The notes beneath the pieces are model-generated. The model was not told the DNA's origin. It ran no database searches and saw only the letters and a program-made list of their open reading frames with translations. The position numbers and the translations under genes were made by a program. Positions 37,460-46,400 of a DNA stretch of 64,000 nucleotides are shown here, piece by piece; position 1 is the stretch's first letter, and each line of letters starts with the position of its first letter. The stretch lies in contig NZ_ML703270.1 of the NCBI RefSeq assembly GCF_008520305.1, positions 1 through 64,000 of the forward strand, read 5' to 3'. This DNA comes from Mesorhizobium sp. SARCC-RB16n (lineage in GTDB: Bacteria; Pseudomonadota; Alphaproteobacteria; Rhizobiales; Rhizobiaceae).

Positions 37460-38089
37460 ATGCTCGTTCTGCCCAAGGGCGTCCGCCACATGCCGGGCCA
37501 TCTGTCCCGCGCCATCCAGGAGACGCTGGTCGAGGAAGTGAGGAGCATCGTCCAGCAAGCGCCGCTGTTCGTGCCGGCCATGCCGCGGACCGGCAAGGAG
37601 ATGAGCGTGCGCATGACCAATTGCGGTCCGCTCGGCTGGGTCACCGACAAGGAACGCGGCTATCGCTACCAGCCGACGCATCCGCTGACCGGAGAGCCAT
37701 GGCCGCCTATCCCCGACAGCCTGCTCGACTTGTGGCGGCAGGTGTCGGGCTATCCGAATCCACCGGAGGCCTGCCTGATCAATTTCTACGCGCCTGACGC
37801 GAAGATGGGCCTGCATCAGGATCGCGACGAGGCCGATTTCTCGGCACCCGTCGTCTCTGTCTCGCTGGGCGACGACTGCCTGTTCAGGGTCGGCCAGACA
37901 ACGCGCGATGGCGCCACCAAATCGTTCAGGCTGAAAAGCGGCGATGTCGTCGTGCTTGGCGGCGAGGGCCGTCTTGCCTTCCATGGCGTCGACCGCATCT
38001 ACCCTTCGACCTCGGCGCTGCTCAAAAACGGCGGCAGGATCAATCTGACGCTGCGGCGGGTGACGAAGCCCGACGAGACCTCCAAATAA
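37460..38089 (+). CDS. alkB: AlkB-type 2-oxoglutarate-dependent dioxygenase
   Basis: This enzyme oxidatively removes alkyl groups from damaged bases such as 1-methyladenine and 3-methylcytosine. Fe(II) ligands are visible in MGLHQDRDEADF (His and Asp) and LAFHGVDR (His); the 2-oxoglutarate Arg is in INLTLRRV. The nucleotide-lid region NCGPLGWVTDKERGYRY is typical of true AlkB. 209 residues. No ada gene is adjacent. An AGGTGAGCC precedes the ATG at 37460. Confidence 0.94.
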   Translation: MLVLPKGVRHMPGHLSRAIQETLVEEVRSIVQQAPLFVPAMPRTGKEMSVRMTNCGPLGWVTDKERGYRYQPTHPLTGEPWPPIPDSLLDLWRQVSGYPNPPEACLINFYAPDAKMGLHQDRDEADFSAPVVSVSLGDDCLFRVGQTTRDGATKSFRLKSGDVVVLGGEGRLAFHGVDRIYPSTSALLKNGGRINLTLRRVTKPDETSK

Positions 38090-38145
38090 GCCGATCTTAA
38101 CGCGCGTCCCCTATCAAGGCTGCCAGGGTCTTGAAAAACAGCGCA

Positions 38146-39369
38146 ATGGCATCAGTCAACCAGACTGCCCCCAATCGATCCGATATCCGTTTCGCGGCAC
38201 TTGTGCTGTGCACCGGGATTCTGATCGGGCTGCGCTATCACCTGGGATTGTGGACATCCGACGAGCGCGGCTTGTCCGTGGTCAGCCACGGAATGCCCTA
38301 TTGGGACTTCACAAACCTCTGGGCGGGCGGACGCATGGCGCTCGACGGGCATGTCGCGTTCCTGTTCGACATGGACAGCTACCGCGCAACCCTGCGGCAC
38401 ATGTTTTCGCCAGACCTCCCCAACCAGGAGTGGAGCTACCCGCCCAGCATCCTGATTTTCGGCGCGCCGCTTGCGCTGCTGCCGATATTTCCCGCCTATC
38501 TCGTCTGGACCTTGGGCACGGTGTTTTGTCTCTGGCTGGCCATCCGGCCGCTGCAACTGGGCAAGGCTGCCGAAGCAGCCATCCTCTTTTGTCCGGCGGT
38601 GCTGCTCAACGCGGCCTTCGGCCAGAACGGCGCCCTGACGACGGCCTTGCTCATCGGCGGATTGGCGGCGGTGCCGAAGCGGCCGGTCCTGGCAGGGCTG
38701 CTCTTCGGCCTGCTGACGGTAAAACCGCATCTCGGCATACTGGTGCCATTCTGCTTGCTGGCGAACGGCAACTGGCGCGCCATTGTCGCCGCCGCGCTGT
38801 CGTCGTCGGCCCTGATCGTCCTGACCGGCCTGCTGCTGGGCTCCGAGGTCTGGACGCTGTTCTGGACCGAGACCCGTCCCCTGATGACGAAGATTCTCGA
38901 GGCTCCCTACCCTCAGCCCTATCAGTCGAATGCGGCGACCATGTTCTTCCTGGCTCGTGCATCGGGTCTGGGACTGACCGCGGCCTATGCGCTGCAAGCC
39001 ATTGCCGCGGTCGCGGCGATCGCAACGGCGATCTGGATCTGGTTGCCATGGCGGCGGGTCGAGCACCGCGAACGGGTCGTGCTCACCGCCGTGCTGGCGA
39101 CACTGGCGACGCCTTACGGCTATAGCTACGATACGATCGGCCTAGCCGTTGCCGTCGCCTATCTGTTCTCGACGCGCAATGCCATGCCAAGGATTTTTCT
39201 GGCTCTGATCTGGCTATACCCGGCCATCGCCCATCTGGTGAACAATGCCGGGCTTGGCGTCGGCGTGCTGGTACCGTTGTTTCTGTCGGCATGGATGCTT
39301 GCCGACATAATAGCCCGCGAGCGCAGGACCACGGTTGGCGGCACGCCTGGCATCGACATGCCGTCGTAG
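38146..39369 (+). CDS. GT87-like (DUF2029) polytopic membrane glycosyltransferase
   Basis: About 407 residues with roughly ten hydrophobic segments. It fits the GT87/DUF2029 family of C-class membrane glycosyltransferases that use polyprenyl-phosphate sugars: DFTNLWAGGRMALDGH near the start contains the family-typical Asp, and WSYPPSILIFGAPLALLP and LTVKPHLGILVPFCLL are conserved. An in-frame TTG at 38131 is possible, but the ATG at 38146 (MASVNQTAPNRSDI) is more likely. It is convergent with the next membrane protein and probably part of the local glycan region. Confidence 0.78.
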   Translation: MASVNQTAPNRSDIRFAALVLCTGILIGLRYHLGLWTSDERGLSVVSHGMPYWDFTNLWAGGRMALDGHVAFLFDMDSYRATLRHMFSPDLPNQEWSYPPSILIFGAPLALLPIFPAYLVWTLGTVFCLWLAIRPLQLGKAAEAAILFCPAVLLNAAFGQNGALTTALLIGGLAAVPKRPVLAGLLFGLLTVKPHLGILVPFCLLANGNWRAIVAAALSSSALIVLTGLLLGSEVWTLFWTETRPLMTKILEAPYPQPYQSNAATMFFLARASGLGLTAAYALQAIAAVAAIATAIWIWLPWRRVEHRERVVLTAVLATLATPYGYSYDTIGLAVAVAYLFSTRNAMPRIFLALIWLYPAIAHLVNNAGLGVGVLVPLFLSAWMLADIIARERRTTVGGTPGIDMPS

Positions 39370-39388
39370 GACGCTTGGCTGTAAATAT

Positions 39389-40951
39389 CTATTGGCGGGC
39401 CTTGACGTCGGCGCGGATGAACACGGTCACCGACCCGTTCTGAAGCAATGGGCGGTAATCCGACAAGGTCTTGGCGATTGCGATGTTGTCCCTCAAGGGT
39501 ATTGGCGCACGCGGCTCCGCCGTCCCGTCGTCGACCACGATGTCGGGCCGCTTCGCGGCAAGTTCGCCGGCGATCGCCGCGGTATATTGCTGGCGCAAGG
39601 TTTCCAGATCCAGCCGTTGGGCAGGGTCCTGCGCCAACTGAATGAGGATCCCGGCATCGTTGACCATCCAGGCGGACGGGTTACGCGCCACGACACGGGC
39701 GCCCGTCATTCGGGCGAGGGGGTTGCCGGCTTGCAGCCGCGAGCCGATCGACATGAAAGTTGGATGGTCGATCGCGCGGGTGACGGCGACCGCCGCCGCG
39801 TCGAGATCGCCGCGTGGCTGAGTGAATGCCAGACCTTGCTGCGCCACGACCAATTTCACGATCGAAAACAGCCCAAGCGCGGTCCCAAAGATGGCCGGCG
39901 AGGGGAGGCTTCGCAATGGTCTCAGCCTGACAGACTGCAGCATCAATGCCAGGACCCCGACTGTCAGGAACGGCAGCGCCTGATACGTCCACCCCTTGCC
40001 CATGATGACGAAGGCAGGGACATAGGCCGCTCCCGCCAGAAGCAGTATTTGCGCATCGCGATGAGGCCGGCCGGGATAAGCCATCACCAGTGTGGCCCCT
40101 GCCATGGCCGCGAACATAGGGATAGGCCATAGCATCAACATGTCCATGACCGGCATCCGCGTCGGCAAATAGACCTGACGCAACAAAGGCAGCACCTCGG
40201 CGAAGAAAGGCTGCATGAAAACGCCAAGGGCAATCAGGTAGGCAACAGTCAGAATACCGCCGACCACACTCTCCGTTGTAAAAAGCGGACGCAGCGAGCG
40301 TCGCTGTAATGCAATCACAAGGGCCGGCAGCGCCAGAGCCAGCACGCTGTAGGGTGGTTTGATCATCACGAAAATACCGGCGCCGACACCGGCGACGATC
40401 TGTTCGGCGGTGCTGCCCGCACGAAAATTCGGCGTCCGGTCACGTGCCGAAAGCAACGCCAGCCACGGCAGCAAGGCGATCATGGCAATCTGCTCGCGCT
40501 GGCCGAAATCCGGCGGAAACAGGAACAGCACGACAAACACCGCCGCCGGAATGATCCAGACGTGCCGCTTCAGAACCTCGTCGGCCCGTGCAAGAATGCG
40601 AGCTGAAAAGCAGACGGAAGCTGCCGCGAGCGCCGCTACGCCCACACTCACCCAGAATTCCGCCGACAGCCCGGTCAGGCGCTCCATGACGAGGAAAGGC
40701 AGATAGAGCCAGGTTGAAAAAGGGGGATTGCCTTCGGCGATATCGACGTAAAGGCGTTCGCCGTTGAGGACACGGTCGCCAACCGTCAGCAGCCAGGACA
40801 CGTCGACATTGCTCGGCACCACGAAGAGCGAGACGACGATCGCGTAAACGGCGATCAACAGCGTTGCGACAACCGGCCCGACAAGTCGAAATACGGCCTT
40901 GCTAGATTTCGAGCTTGCCAGCTTGCCCTGAGCAACGAGCGGCGCATCCAT
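39389..40951 (-). CDS. Polytopic membrane protein, unknown function
   Basis: 520 residues with about 11-12 hydrophobic segments and a soluble C-terminal domain of some 130 residues. The overall layout resembles GT39/GT-C glycosyltransferases or O-antigen-ligase-like proteins: an early acidic loop SNVDVSWLLTVGDRVLNGE and IAEGNPPFSTWLYLPF look like a GT-C loop with Asp/Glu residues. No confident family assignment is possible by eye. It lies upstream of the glycosyltransferase operon only in position; it is read on the same strand but 216 bases beyond that operon's last gene. Confidence 0.65.
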   Translation of the reverse strand: MDAPLVAQGKLASSKSSKAVFRLVGPVVATLLIAVYAIVVSLFVVPSNVDVSWLLTVGDRVLNGERLYVDIAEGNPPFSTWLYLPFLVMERLTGLSAEFWVSVGVAALAAASVCFSARILARADEVLKRHVWIIPAAVFVVLFLFPPDFGQREQIAMIALLPWLALLSARDRTPNFRAGSTAEQIVAGVGAGIFVMIKPPYSVLALALPALVIALQRRSLRPLFTTESVVGGILTVAYLIALGVFMQPFFAEVLPLLRQVYLPTRMPVMDMLMLWPIPMFAAMAGATLVMAYPGRPHRDAQILLLAGAAYVPAFVIMGKGWTYQALPFLTVGVLALMLQSVRLRPLRSLPSPAIFGTALGLFSIVKLVVAQQGLAFTQPRGDLDAAAVAVTRAIDHPTFMSIGSRLQAGNPLARMTGARVVARNPSAWMVNDAGILIQLAQDPAQRLDLETLRQQYTAAIAGELAAKRPDIVVDDGTAEPRAPIPLRDNIAIAKTLSDYRPLLQNGSVTVFIRADVKARQ

Positions 40952-41166
40952 GGCAAATGGCTTTCATCACCAGAACAACCAGTATCGGTGCGTGTCTAGC
41001 AGCCAGCAGTTAAGGGCGTTCTAACTGGCGGTTGAACGAACGTTACAGATTGCACGGCGCGTCGCTGTCGGCCTGGATGCTTACCGGGCTCAGGGTCCGC
41101 GAACGCGGGAACCGTCTGCAGGCCCGCCAGACAACATAGCCATAGCGAGCAGATGCGGTTGCTGTC

Positions 41167-42651
41167 TCAGCGCAGCGGCGAAAAGGTCGCCGAGACCAGC
41201 TCGAACGGCAAGGCGCCATAGGCGGCGACCGTCGCCTGATCATCCCATTGGCGGAATTGTCGCGACGGCCGCGCTTCCAGCGTCAAGGCATGCTGACGGC
41301 CGTCGACCATGACCTTGCCGCGGAAGCGCAGCACCCTTTCCCCACCGGATCGACTGATGGCCATGGCACGCAGGCGCGCGACGTGGTCGTCATCCCGGTT
41401 GATCTCCATTTCGATGCGGCGCCGGACCGGCGGAATGCTGATCCTGACCACGATGTCCAGCATCATCTCCCCCACCGTTGGCGGGCACGGTATGGTCTGC
41501 GAGAAGACCAGCGGCGACGGTCCCTCCAGCGGCTCGCGTGGGCCTGGCCTGCCACGCCATGCCTTGCCTCGCCACCCCTTGGCGGCTGGCTCTTGCCGCA
41601 GCCGGCCGCTCTTGCGTCTCAGCCGCAACTGCTTGGCAAAGCCGCGCGACAGCCAGATCAGCCTGCCGAAATCGGTTCGCGGCTTGGCCTGCAGCACCGC
41701 TGACCAGCGCGAAAGGCCGGTGCGGTCGGCCATGTCAAGAACGTGCGCCAGCACCCTGTCCGGCACCGCCACGCCAATATCGAGCGCAAGGTAGGAGAGC
41801 GCCACCGCCGCGGCAACGGCAAGGCCACGCCTGGCGACCACATCGAGGAACACATCCCAGTCGACGTCGCCGGCGCGAATGGCCACTGCGCAATCGACCA
41901 GCCAATCGCTATGCGTGTGGGCGTCGAGCCCGCCATGCGCGATGGCGAGCGCGATGCGGTCCGCAGGCGACGGCACCAGCACGCCGACACCGCTGAATTC
42001 GGCCGCCGCCGCCCGCCGCCAGATCGCCTGGTCGTCCTCGTCGCTTTGCTGCGAACCGTCATAGGCAAGCTGGTGCAGATCGATGTCGCCATAATTGCCC
42101 TTGAAGAAGTTCATCGAGCGCAGCGAGGCCAGTCTTGTCCTCAGATATTGCGGGCTCACCCCGGTGGCGATCTGCCAGTCGCGGTCGCGTAGCACGTCGA
42201 ACGCCGTTCGCATGTCCTGCGGCCGCACCAATATGTCGATGTCGTGCGCCACCCGGCCACGCTGCGCCGATGCGTTCAAGGCGATGCGGCTGGCCCCCTT
42301 GATCAGCATCACCAGGCATCCGGCGCCCGTCATCGCCTGCAGCGTCGGTTCGGCCTCGCGCATCGCCATGCGCGACTTGGTCCACAGCATCTTTTGCAGG
42401 CCGACAAGACGTGGATAGGCGGAATGGCCGGCCAATTTCCGGCCGAACCGGTCGCAGATGGCGGCCAGCAGCCGATGCTCCCTGAAGGAAACGAGATCGA
42501 TGTCGTTGGCGCTCAGCCACTGCATCGCTTGACCGGCGGCCGCGTCGTCGTCGGCAAGAAGCGCGGCCTTGAGCAACTGGTCGAGCCCGCCCGTCGGCCA
42601 GGACCAGCCATAGTCCGGGAAACGTCGGCTGATGCGGCGGATGCGCGCCAT
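41167..42651 (-). CDS. NTP_transf_5-type nucleotidyltransferase family protein
   Basis: 494 residues. The central region MLIKGASRIALNASAQRGRVAHDIDILVRPQDM contains the GS-like KGAS and the DIDILV acidic pair of pol-beta-type nucleotidyltransferases; this and the downstream GDIDLHQLAYDGSQ fit the uncharacterised NTP_transf_5 family. The C-terminal ~130 residues, after a basic low-complexity linker (GWRGKAWRGRPGPREP), look like a separate beta-rich domain. This family recurs with PqqD-like and HprK-like genes. Its start shares one base with the stop of the preceding glycosyltransferase (TGATG), so it is the last gene of that operon. Confidence 0.77.
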   Translation of the reverse strand: MARIRRISRRFPDYGWSWPTGGLDQLLKAALLADDDAAAGQAMQWLSANDIDLVSFREHRLLAAICDRFGRKLAGHSAYPRLVGLQKMLWTKSRMAMREAEPTLQAMTGAGCLVMLIKGASRIALNASAQRGRVAHDIDILVRPQDMRTAFDVLRDRDWQIATGVSPQYLRTRLASLRSMNFFKGNYGDIDLHQLAYDGSQQSDEDDQAIWRRAAAAEFSGVGVLVPSPADRIALAIAHGGLDAHTHSDWLVDCAVAIRAGDVDWDVFLDVVARRGLAVAAAVALSYLALDIGVAVPDRVLAHVLDMADRTGLSRWSAVLQAKPRTDFGRLIWLSRGFAKQLRLRRKSGRLRQEPAAKGWRGKAWRGRPGPREPLEGPSPLVFSQTIPCPPTVGEMMLDIVVRISIPPVRRRIEMEINRDDDHVARLRAMAISRSGGERVLRFRGKVMVDGRQHALTLEARPSRQFRQWDDQATVAAYGALPFELVSATFSPLR

Positions 42652-43328
42652 CAGCCCGCGCCGGCCTTGTTCCGGGCCCGTCGCAGCATGGCCAGCCGCG
42701 CCACTTCGAGGTAGCCGCGGTCGCGCGTCGCATCACGCCCGTAGGACAGGCTGCCGGGCCTGATGCGGCGCAGCGCCAGGACCTCCTCCATCATGTCGAG
42801 GACAAGGCCCGCCTCGCGTGCCCGCGCGATCCAGTCGATCATTTCGCCGCGGCCGCCCGGCGGATCGACGACTGGTCCGACGGTCTCGGCTACCTCGCGC
42901 CGGATCAGCATCGTGGTCCGCGACCAGCCGGGCACGGTGGCGTCCTCGGGTGCGTCCGGCCGGTCATTGCGGAAGTTTCGCACATGGCAGAAGACGCCCG
43001 ATGTGCCGGGCAATCCTCGCAGATAGGCAAGCTGACCCTCTATCTTGGTCGGCAGCCACAGATCGTCGGCGTCGAGCGTTGCGATGAACGGCGTCGACAG
43101 CGCGGCGATGCCTCTGGTCGTGGCGCTGCCCGGTCCGGCATTTGCCTGGCGCAGCAATTGCAGCGGCAGGTCCGTTCCGCCGATCGCCGCGGCGAGATCG
43201 TCGGTTGATCCGTCGTCGACGATCACCACCAGTTCCGGGCGCACCGTCTGCGCCGCGACCGATCGCAGCGTCTCGGCAATGGTGCCGCTGGCGTTGAAGG
43301 CCGGTATGACGACGCCGTATCGGTCCAT
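42651..43328 (-). CDS. Family-2 glycosyltransferase
   Basis: A 225-residue GT-A glycosyltransferase. The nucleotide-binding start is VVIPAFNASGTIAETLRSVAAQ, then VIVDDGSTDD, and the DXD-like metal motif lies in ATLDADDLWLP. It lacks a membrane segment. The start at 43328 forms an ATGA overlap with the preceding glycosyltransferase. It is less similar to the two upstream glycosyltransferases than those are to each other. Donor and acceptor are unknown. Confidence 0.85.
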   Translation of the reverse strand: MDRYGVVIPAFNASGTIAETLRSVAAQTVRPELVVIVDDGSTDDLAAAIGGTDLPLQLLRQANAGPGSATTRGIAALSTPFIATLDADDLWLPTKIEGQLAYLRGLPGTSGVFCHVRNFRNDRPDAPEDATVPGWSRTTMLIRREVAETVGPVVDPPGGRGEMIDWIARAREAGLVLDMMEEVLALRRIRPGSLSYGRDATRDRGYLEVARLAMLRRARNKAGAG

Positions 43329-44080
43329 CACAGGGAACGCCAATCTGAAAGTTTGTCGAGCTCGAAGATACCTTCGATCGGGCGCAGCGACGGGTCGGCC
43401 TTGCGCCGTTTCATGGATTTATAGATAGCGCGCAGGAATTCCCGCGACTGGACGCCCTCCTGCCTGGTCATGTTGCCCGCATGCCGTCTGTAATAGAGCG
43501 CGACCGTGTCGGGAAGCACGTAACTGGGGCCGCTCTCAAAACCGCGCAGCAGGTAGTCGGTGTCTTCGGCCTGGACGAAGTCCTCGTCGAAATCGCCTAT
43601 CCGCGCGACGAGCCGGCGCGCGAAGATCGCCGCCGACAGATGAATGCCACGAACCGTGATGCTGTTGCTGTCCGCCGTCGGCTCCAGGGTCCCGTCGTCG
43701 ATCTTGTCGACCAGCATCATCCTCGAATAGGTCAGATCGAGATCGGGTTTCTTCCGGAAAAGCTCGACATCGGCCTTGAAGCGTCCGGCTGGCGAGATGT
43801 CGTCCGAGTCGAGGAACGACACGAGTTCCGCCTCGGGCTTGAGCTGCCTGAGCCCGCTGTTGCGCGCCCGTGTCACTCCCATGTTCTCCTGTTGGAACAG
43901 CCGGATGCAGGAATGATCGTCCATGATGGCGCGCACGGCCTCGGCCGAGCCATCGGTCGAGCCGTCATCGATGACGATGATGTCGAGGTCTGCGGCGTCG
44001 CCTTGCCTGATCAACGAGCGCAGCGCAGCGCCGACATAGGCCTCACGATTGTAGACGGGCATGATCACGCTCAGTCTCAT
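43328..44080 (-). CDS. Family-2 glycosyltransferase, paralogue B
   Basis: A 250-residue GT-A enzyme: VIMPVYNREAYVGAALRSLI, IIVIDDGSTDGSAE, metal motif FLDSDDISPAGRF, and catalytic-base region QAEDTDYLLRGFE. It aligns almost without gaps with the next upstream glycosyltransferase, with well over half of positions identical by eye, so the two arose by tandem duplication. The start MRLSVIMPVYNRE at 44080 is chosen by comparison with its twin. The 55-base gap to the twin holds nothing recognisable. Confidence 0.87.
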   Translation of the reverse strand: MRLSVIMPVYNREAYVGAALRSLIRQGDAADLDIIVIDDGSTDGSAEAVRAIMDDHSCIRLFQQENMGVTRARNSGLRQLKPEAELVSFLDSDDISPAGRFKADVELFRKKPDLDLTYSRMMLVDKIDDGTLEPTADSNSITVRGIHLSAAIFARRLVARIGDFDEDFVQAEDTDYLLRGFESGPSYVLPDTVALYYRRHAGNMTRQEGVQSREFLRAIYKSMKRRKADPSLRPIEGIFELDKLSDWRSL

Positions 44081-44135
44081 CCTCGACCTCGCGGGCGCTG
44101 CGGCACCATCCGATTTGATCGCGAGATAACGTGCA

Positions 44136-44888
44136 TCAAAGCACCCGCCAGTCGGGCGAGCTCTTGAGCTCGAAAATGCCGGGGATCTCACGAAGGGACG
44201 GGTTGGCCCTGCGTCGCCGAATCGATTTGTGGATCGCCCGCATGTGGTTGCGAAGCCGGCCCTCGTGCTCCTTGGTGACATTGCCGGCATGGCGCCTGTA
44301 GTAGATCGCGACGGTCTCCAGAAGGCGGTAATTCGGACCCGTTTCGAAGATGCGCAGCAGATAGTCAGTGTCCTCGCCCTGATCGAATTCCTCGTCGAAA
44401 TAGCCGATGCGATCGACAAGCGCCCGGCTGAACAGGCCGGTGCTCATCGAAATTCCGCGCAGCGTTACAGTGCGGCTGCCCGCTACAGGCTCCAGCGTGT
44501 TATCGTCTATCTGCTCGGCCAGGGTCATCAGGGAGTAGGTCAGGTCAAGGCCCGGGTCGGCCTCGAAGCAAGCCAGATCCGTCTTGAAGCGTCCGGCAAG
44601 CGAGATGTCGTCGGAATCGAGGAACGACACAAACCCGGCATCCGGCGGCAACTGCCTCAGCCCGGCATTGCGCGCCTTCGCGACACCCATATTGGGTTGC
44701 AGGAACAGGCGGATGCAGGACGCCTCGCGCATCGTTGACGTTATGGCCTCCACCGAGGCGTCCGTGGAGCCGTCGTCGATGACGATGATGTCGAAGTCGG
44801 CGTCAGCGCGCTGCCTGATCAACGAGCGCAGCGCAGCGCCGACATAGCGCTCGCGATTGTAGACAGGCAGGATCACGCTGAGCTTCAC
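44136..44888 (-). CDS. Family-2 glycosyltransferase, paralogue A
   Basis: A 250-residue GT-A enzyme, starting at a GTG (44888) as MKLSVILPVYNRERYVGAAL. Metal motif FLDSDDISLAGRF and DQGEDTDYLLRIFETGP match its twin downstream. The C-terminal LREIPGIFELKSSPDWRVL is nearly the same in both, a tail that is not a general glycosyltransferase feature. GTGA overlap with the HprK-like gene indicates translational coupling, so it very likely acts in the same pathway as the PqqD/HprK-like pair. Confidence 0.87.
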   Translation of the reverse strand: MKLSVILPVYNRERYVGAALRSLIRQRADADFDIIVIDDGSTDASVEAITSTMREASCIRLFLQPNMGVAKARNAGLRQLPPDAGFVSFLDSDDISLAGRFKTDLACFEADPGLDLTYSLMTLAEQIDDNTLEPVAGSRTVTLRGISMSTGLFSRALVDRIGYFDEEFDQGEDTDYLLRIFETGPNYRLLETVAIYYRRHAGNVTKEHEGRLRNHMRAIHKSIRRRRANPSLREIPGIFELKSSPDWRVL

Positions 44889-45934
44889 CAGGCGCCCCGT
44901 GTCAGGAAATCCTCGATCGTGCCGGCGATCTCTGTCGGGTCGGTGCCGAGGGACAAACGAAAGCAGGGCAGGTGGCGCGTCAATTCGCTGAAGAAGCGAA
45001 AGCCGCTCTCGCGCTCGCCCGGCATCTGTGCGGTGCCGGACGGCGCCAAGGCAATCATGGCGTCCCTGCGCGACACCGGCATGATCGAACTTGCTCCGCC
45101 TCCGCTGATATGTGGCACCACCAGCGCAACGATGTCCAGCATCGCGGGCACCGGCCCAGGCGCGATGTCATCAATGTGAAACGTGTGCTTGCCCTGCCAG
45201 TTCAGCGGGCCCTGCGCCGTTAGCCGCTGTTGCAGGCCCAGTCGCGTGAAACCTTGCGCATCCTGCTTCAGCGTCGAGAAAAGGGGCCGCGCGGCCACGC
45301 CTCCGGCGAGATCGATCAGCACATAGTCGTCGCCGACGCTGTCGAGCCCGTTGAGCAGGCCGGCTGCGACGGTGCCGGATTTCCCTGCCCCGCCCGAGCC
45401 GGCAAGCAGGATACCCTTGCCGTCGACGCCGAGCGTGCCGGCATGGGTCAGCCGCATGCCGCGCGCGGCATATTCCCAATGCAGGAAGGCGCGCAACGGT
45501 GCTCCCGGCTCCCATGGCGGAAAGGCCTCGGCCGAGGCCATCAGCTGCACGCCAATGCGACGTTGCGGATCGTAGATCTGCCAGAAATCCAGGTCGTGGA
45601 AATAGTGCCCGCGCAACCCGGCCTCGGCGAGCCGTTTGGCAAAACCGTGCTCGGTGAAATGCGCATCGCCCCAATGCGCTGGCTCGGGGATGCTGTCGAT
45701 GCCGGGATGAGCGATGAAGATGCGGCACGTGGACGGTTCCGGTTGATCGTGACCGGCCTCGACAAATGCATGGCTCAGTGCATCGGCAAGCACACCATGG
45801 CCGAGATGCGCGGTCAGTTCCAGACGGGGCAGGCGAACCTTTCGTGTGGTCGGATAGCGCGCGGTCGCGCCTTCGGCGGCGGCGATGAGATACCGGGCGT
45901 AGTCGGGTAAGGTTTCGAGCGTGACGCGCGGCAT
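44885..45934 (-). CDS. HprK-like serine-kinase-fold protein (HprK-related kinase A type)
   Basis: 349 residues. The C-terminal half has an HPr-kinase-like P-loop, GILLAGSGGAGKSGTVAAGLL, followed by VGDDYVLIDLAGGV (the Walker-B-like acidic pair). The N-terminal half is specific to this group (RIFIAHPGIDSIPEPAHWGD). It is not a housekeeping HprK: a normal hprK exists in the PTS block. Such genes accompany PqqD-family proteins in sets that annotation pipelines call HPr-rel-A systems, of unknown function; related kinases phosphorylate lasso peptides. Start at 45934 (MPRVTLETLPDYARYL), 34 bases after the PqqD-like gene. Confidence 0.8.
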   Translation of the reverse strand: MPRVTLETLPDYARYLIAAAEGATARYPTTRKVRLPRLELTAHLGHGVLADALSHAFVEAGHDQPEPSTCRIFIAHPGIDSIPEPAHWGDAHFTEHGFAKRLAEAGLRGHYFHDLDFWQIYDPQRRIGVQLMASAEAFPPWEPGAPLRAFLHWEYAARGMRLTHAGTLGVDGKGILLAGSGGAGKSGTVAAGLLNGLDSVGDDYVLIDLAGGVAARPLFSTLKQDAQGFTRLGLQQRLTAQGPLNWQGKHTFHIDDIAPGPVPAMLDIVALVVPHISGGGASSIMPVSRRDAMIALAPSGTAQMPGERESGFRFFSELTRHLPCFRLSLGTDPTEIAGTIEDFLTRGAW

Positions 45935-45968
45935 CAAGCGCCTTCCATCACGGGCTGCGCCCGGCCGG

Positions 45969-46400
45969 TCAGGAAGCCTGCTTGACCGCCGGCCAGCCAA
46001 GAGGCTCTTCGACCTCATGGATGGGATCAACGACGATCAGGTCGGCGAGGTCGTCGTGAATGCTCACATTGAGCGGCTCGTTCGTGGCGGCAAGCTCGGC
46101 AGGCAATTCGCCTGGCAATGGCTGCGCAGTCGTTTCCAGACGCACCAGCAAACCCAATTCGAGCAATTGCGATATGAAGTGTTCGAGTTCGGCCAGGGCT
46201 ATTGTCGAGCCGCCCGCGGCCAGCCCGACCAGAGCTCGGGCATCTACTCCGGACGAAAGCGCCTGCCAGACCTTGCTGCCGGAATCGGAGAAGCCGAAAT
46301 ATTTGCCGTTCGCAAGGTTGAGCACCACGGCTTCGCCATCGAAGGATTCGAAAACGATATCCCGGCTCGCAACCGCATAGGCATGGGAAACATGCTTCAT
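45969..46400 (-). CDS. PqqD-like peptide-binding (RRE) protein
   Basis: 143 residues. The first ~90 form a PqqD-like winged helix: YAVASRDIVFESFDGEAVVLNLANGKYFGFSDSG and then a helical region up to ISQLLELGLLV. PqqD domains bind leader peptides of ribosomally made, modified peptides. The ~50-residue tail is acidic and ends DPIHEVEEPLGWPAVKQAS. It is the first recognised gene of the HprK-like/glycosyltransferase operon. Its ATG is shared as ATGA with the stop of a short upstream frame, a likely peptide substrate. Confidence 0.82.
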   Translation of the reverse strand: MKHVSHAYAVASRDIVFESFDGEAVVLNLANGKYFGFSDSGSKVWQALSSGVDARALVGLAAGGSTIALAELEHFISQLLELGLLVRLETTAQPLPGELPAELAATNEPLNVSIHDDLADLIVVDPIHEVEEPLGWPAVKQAS

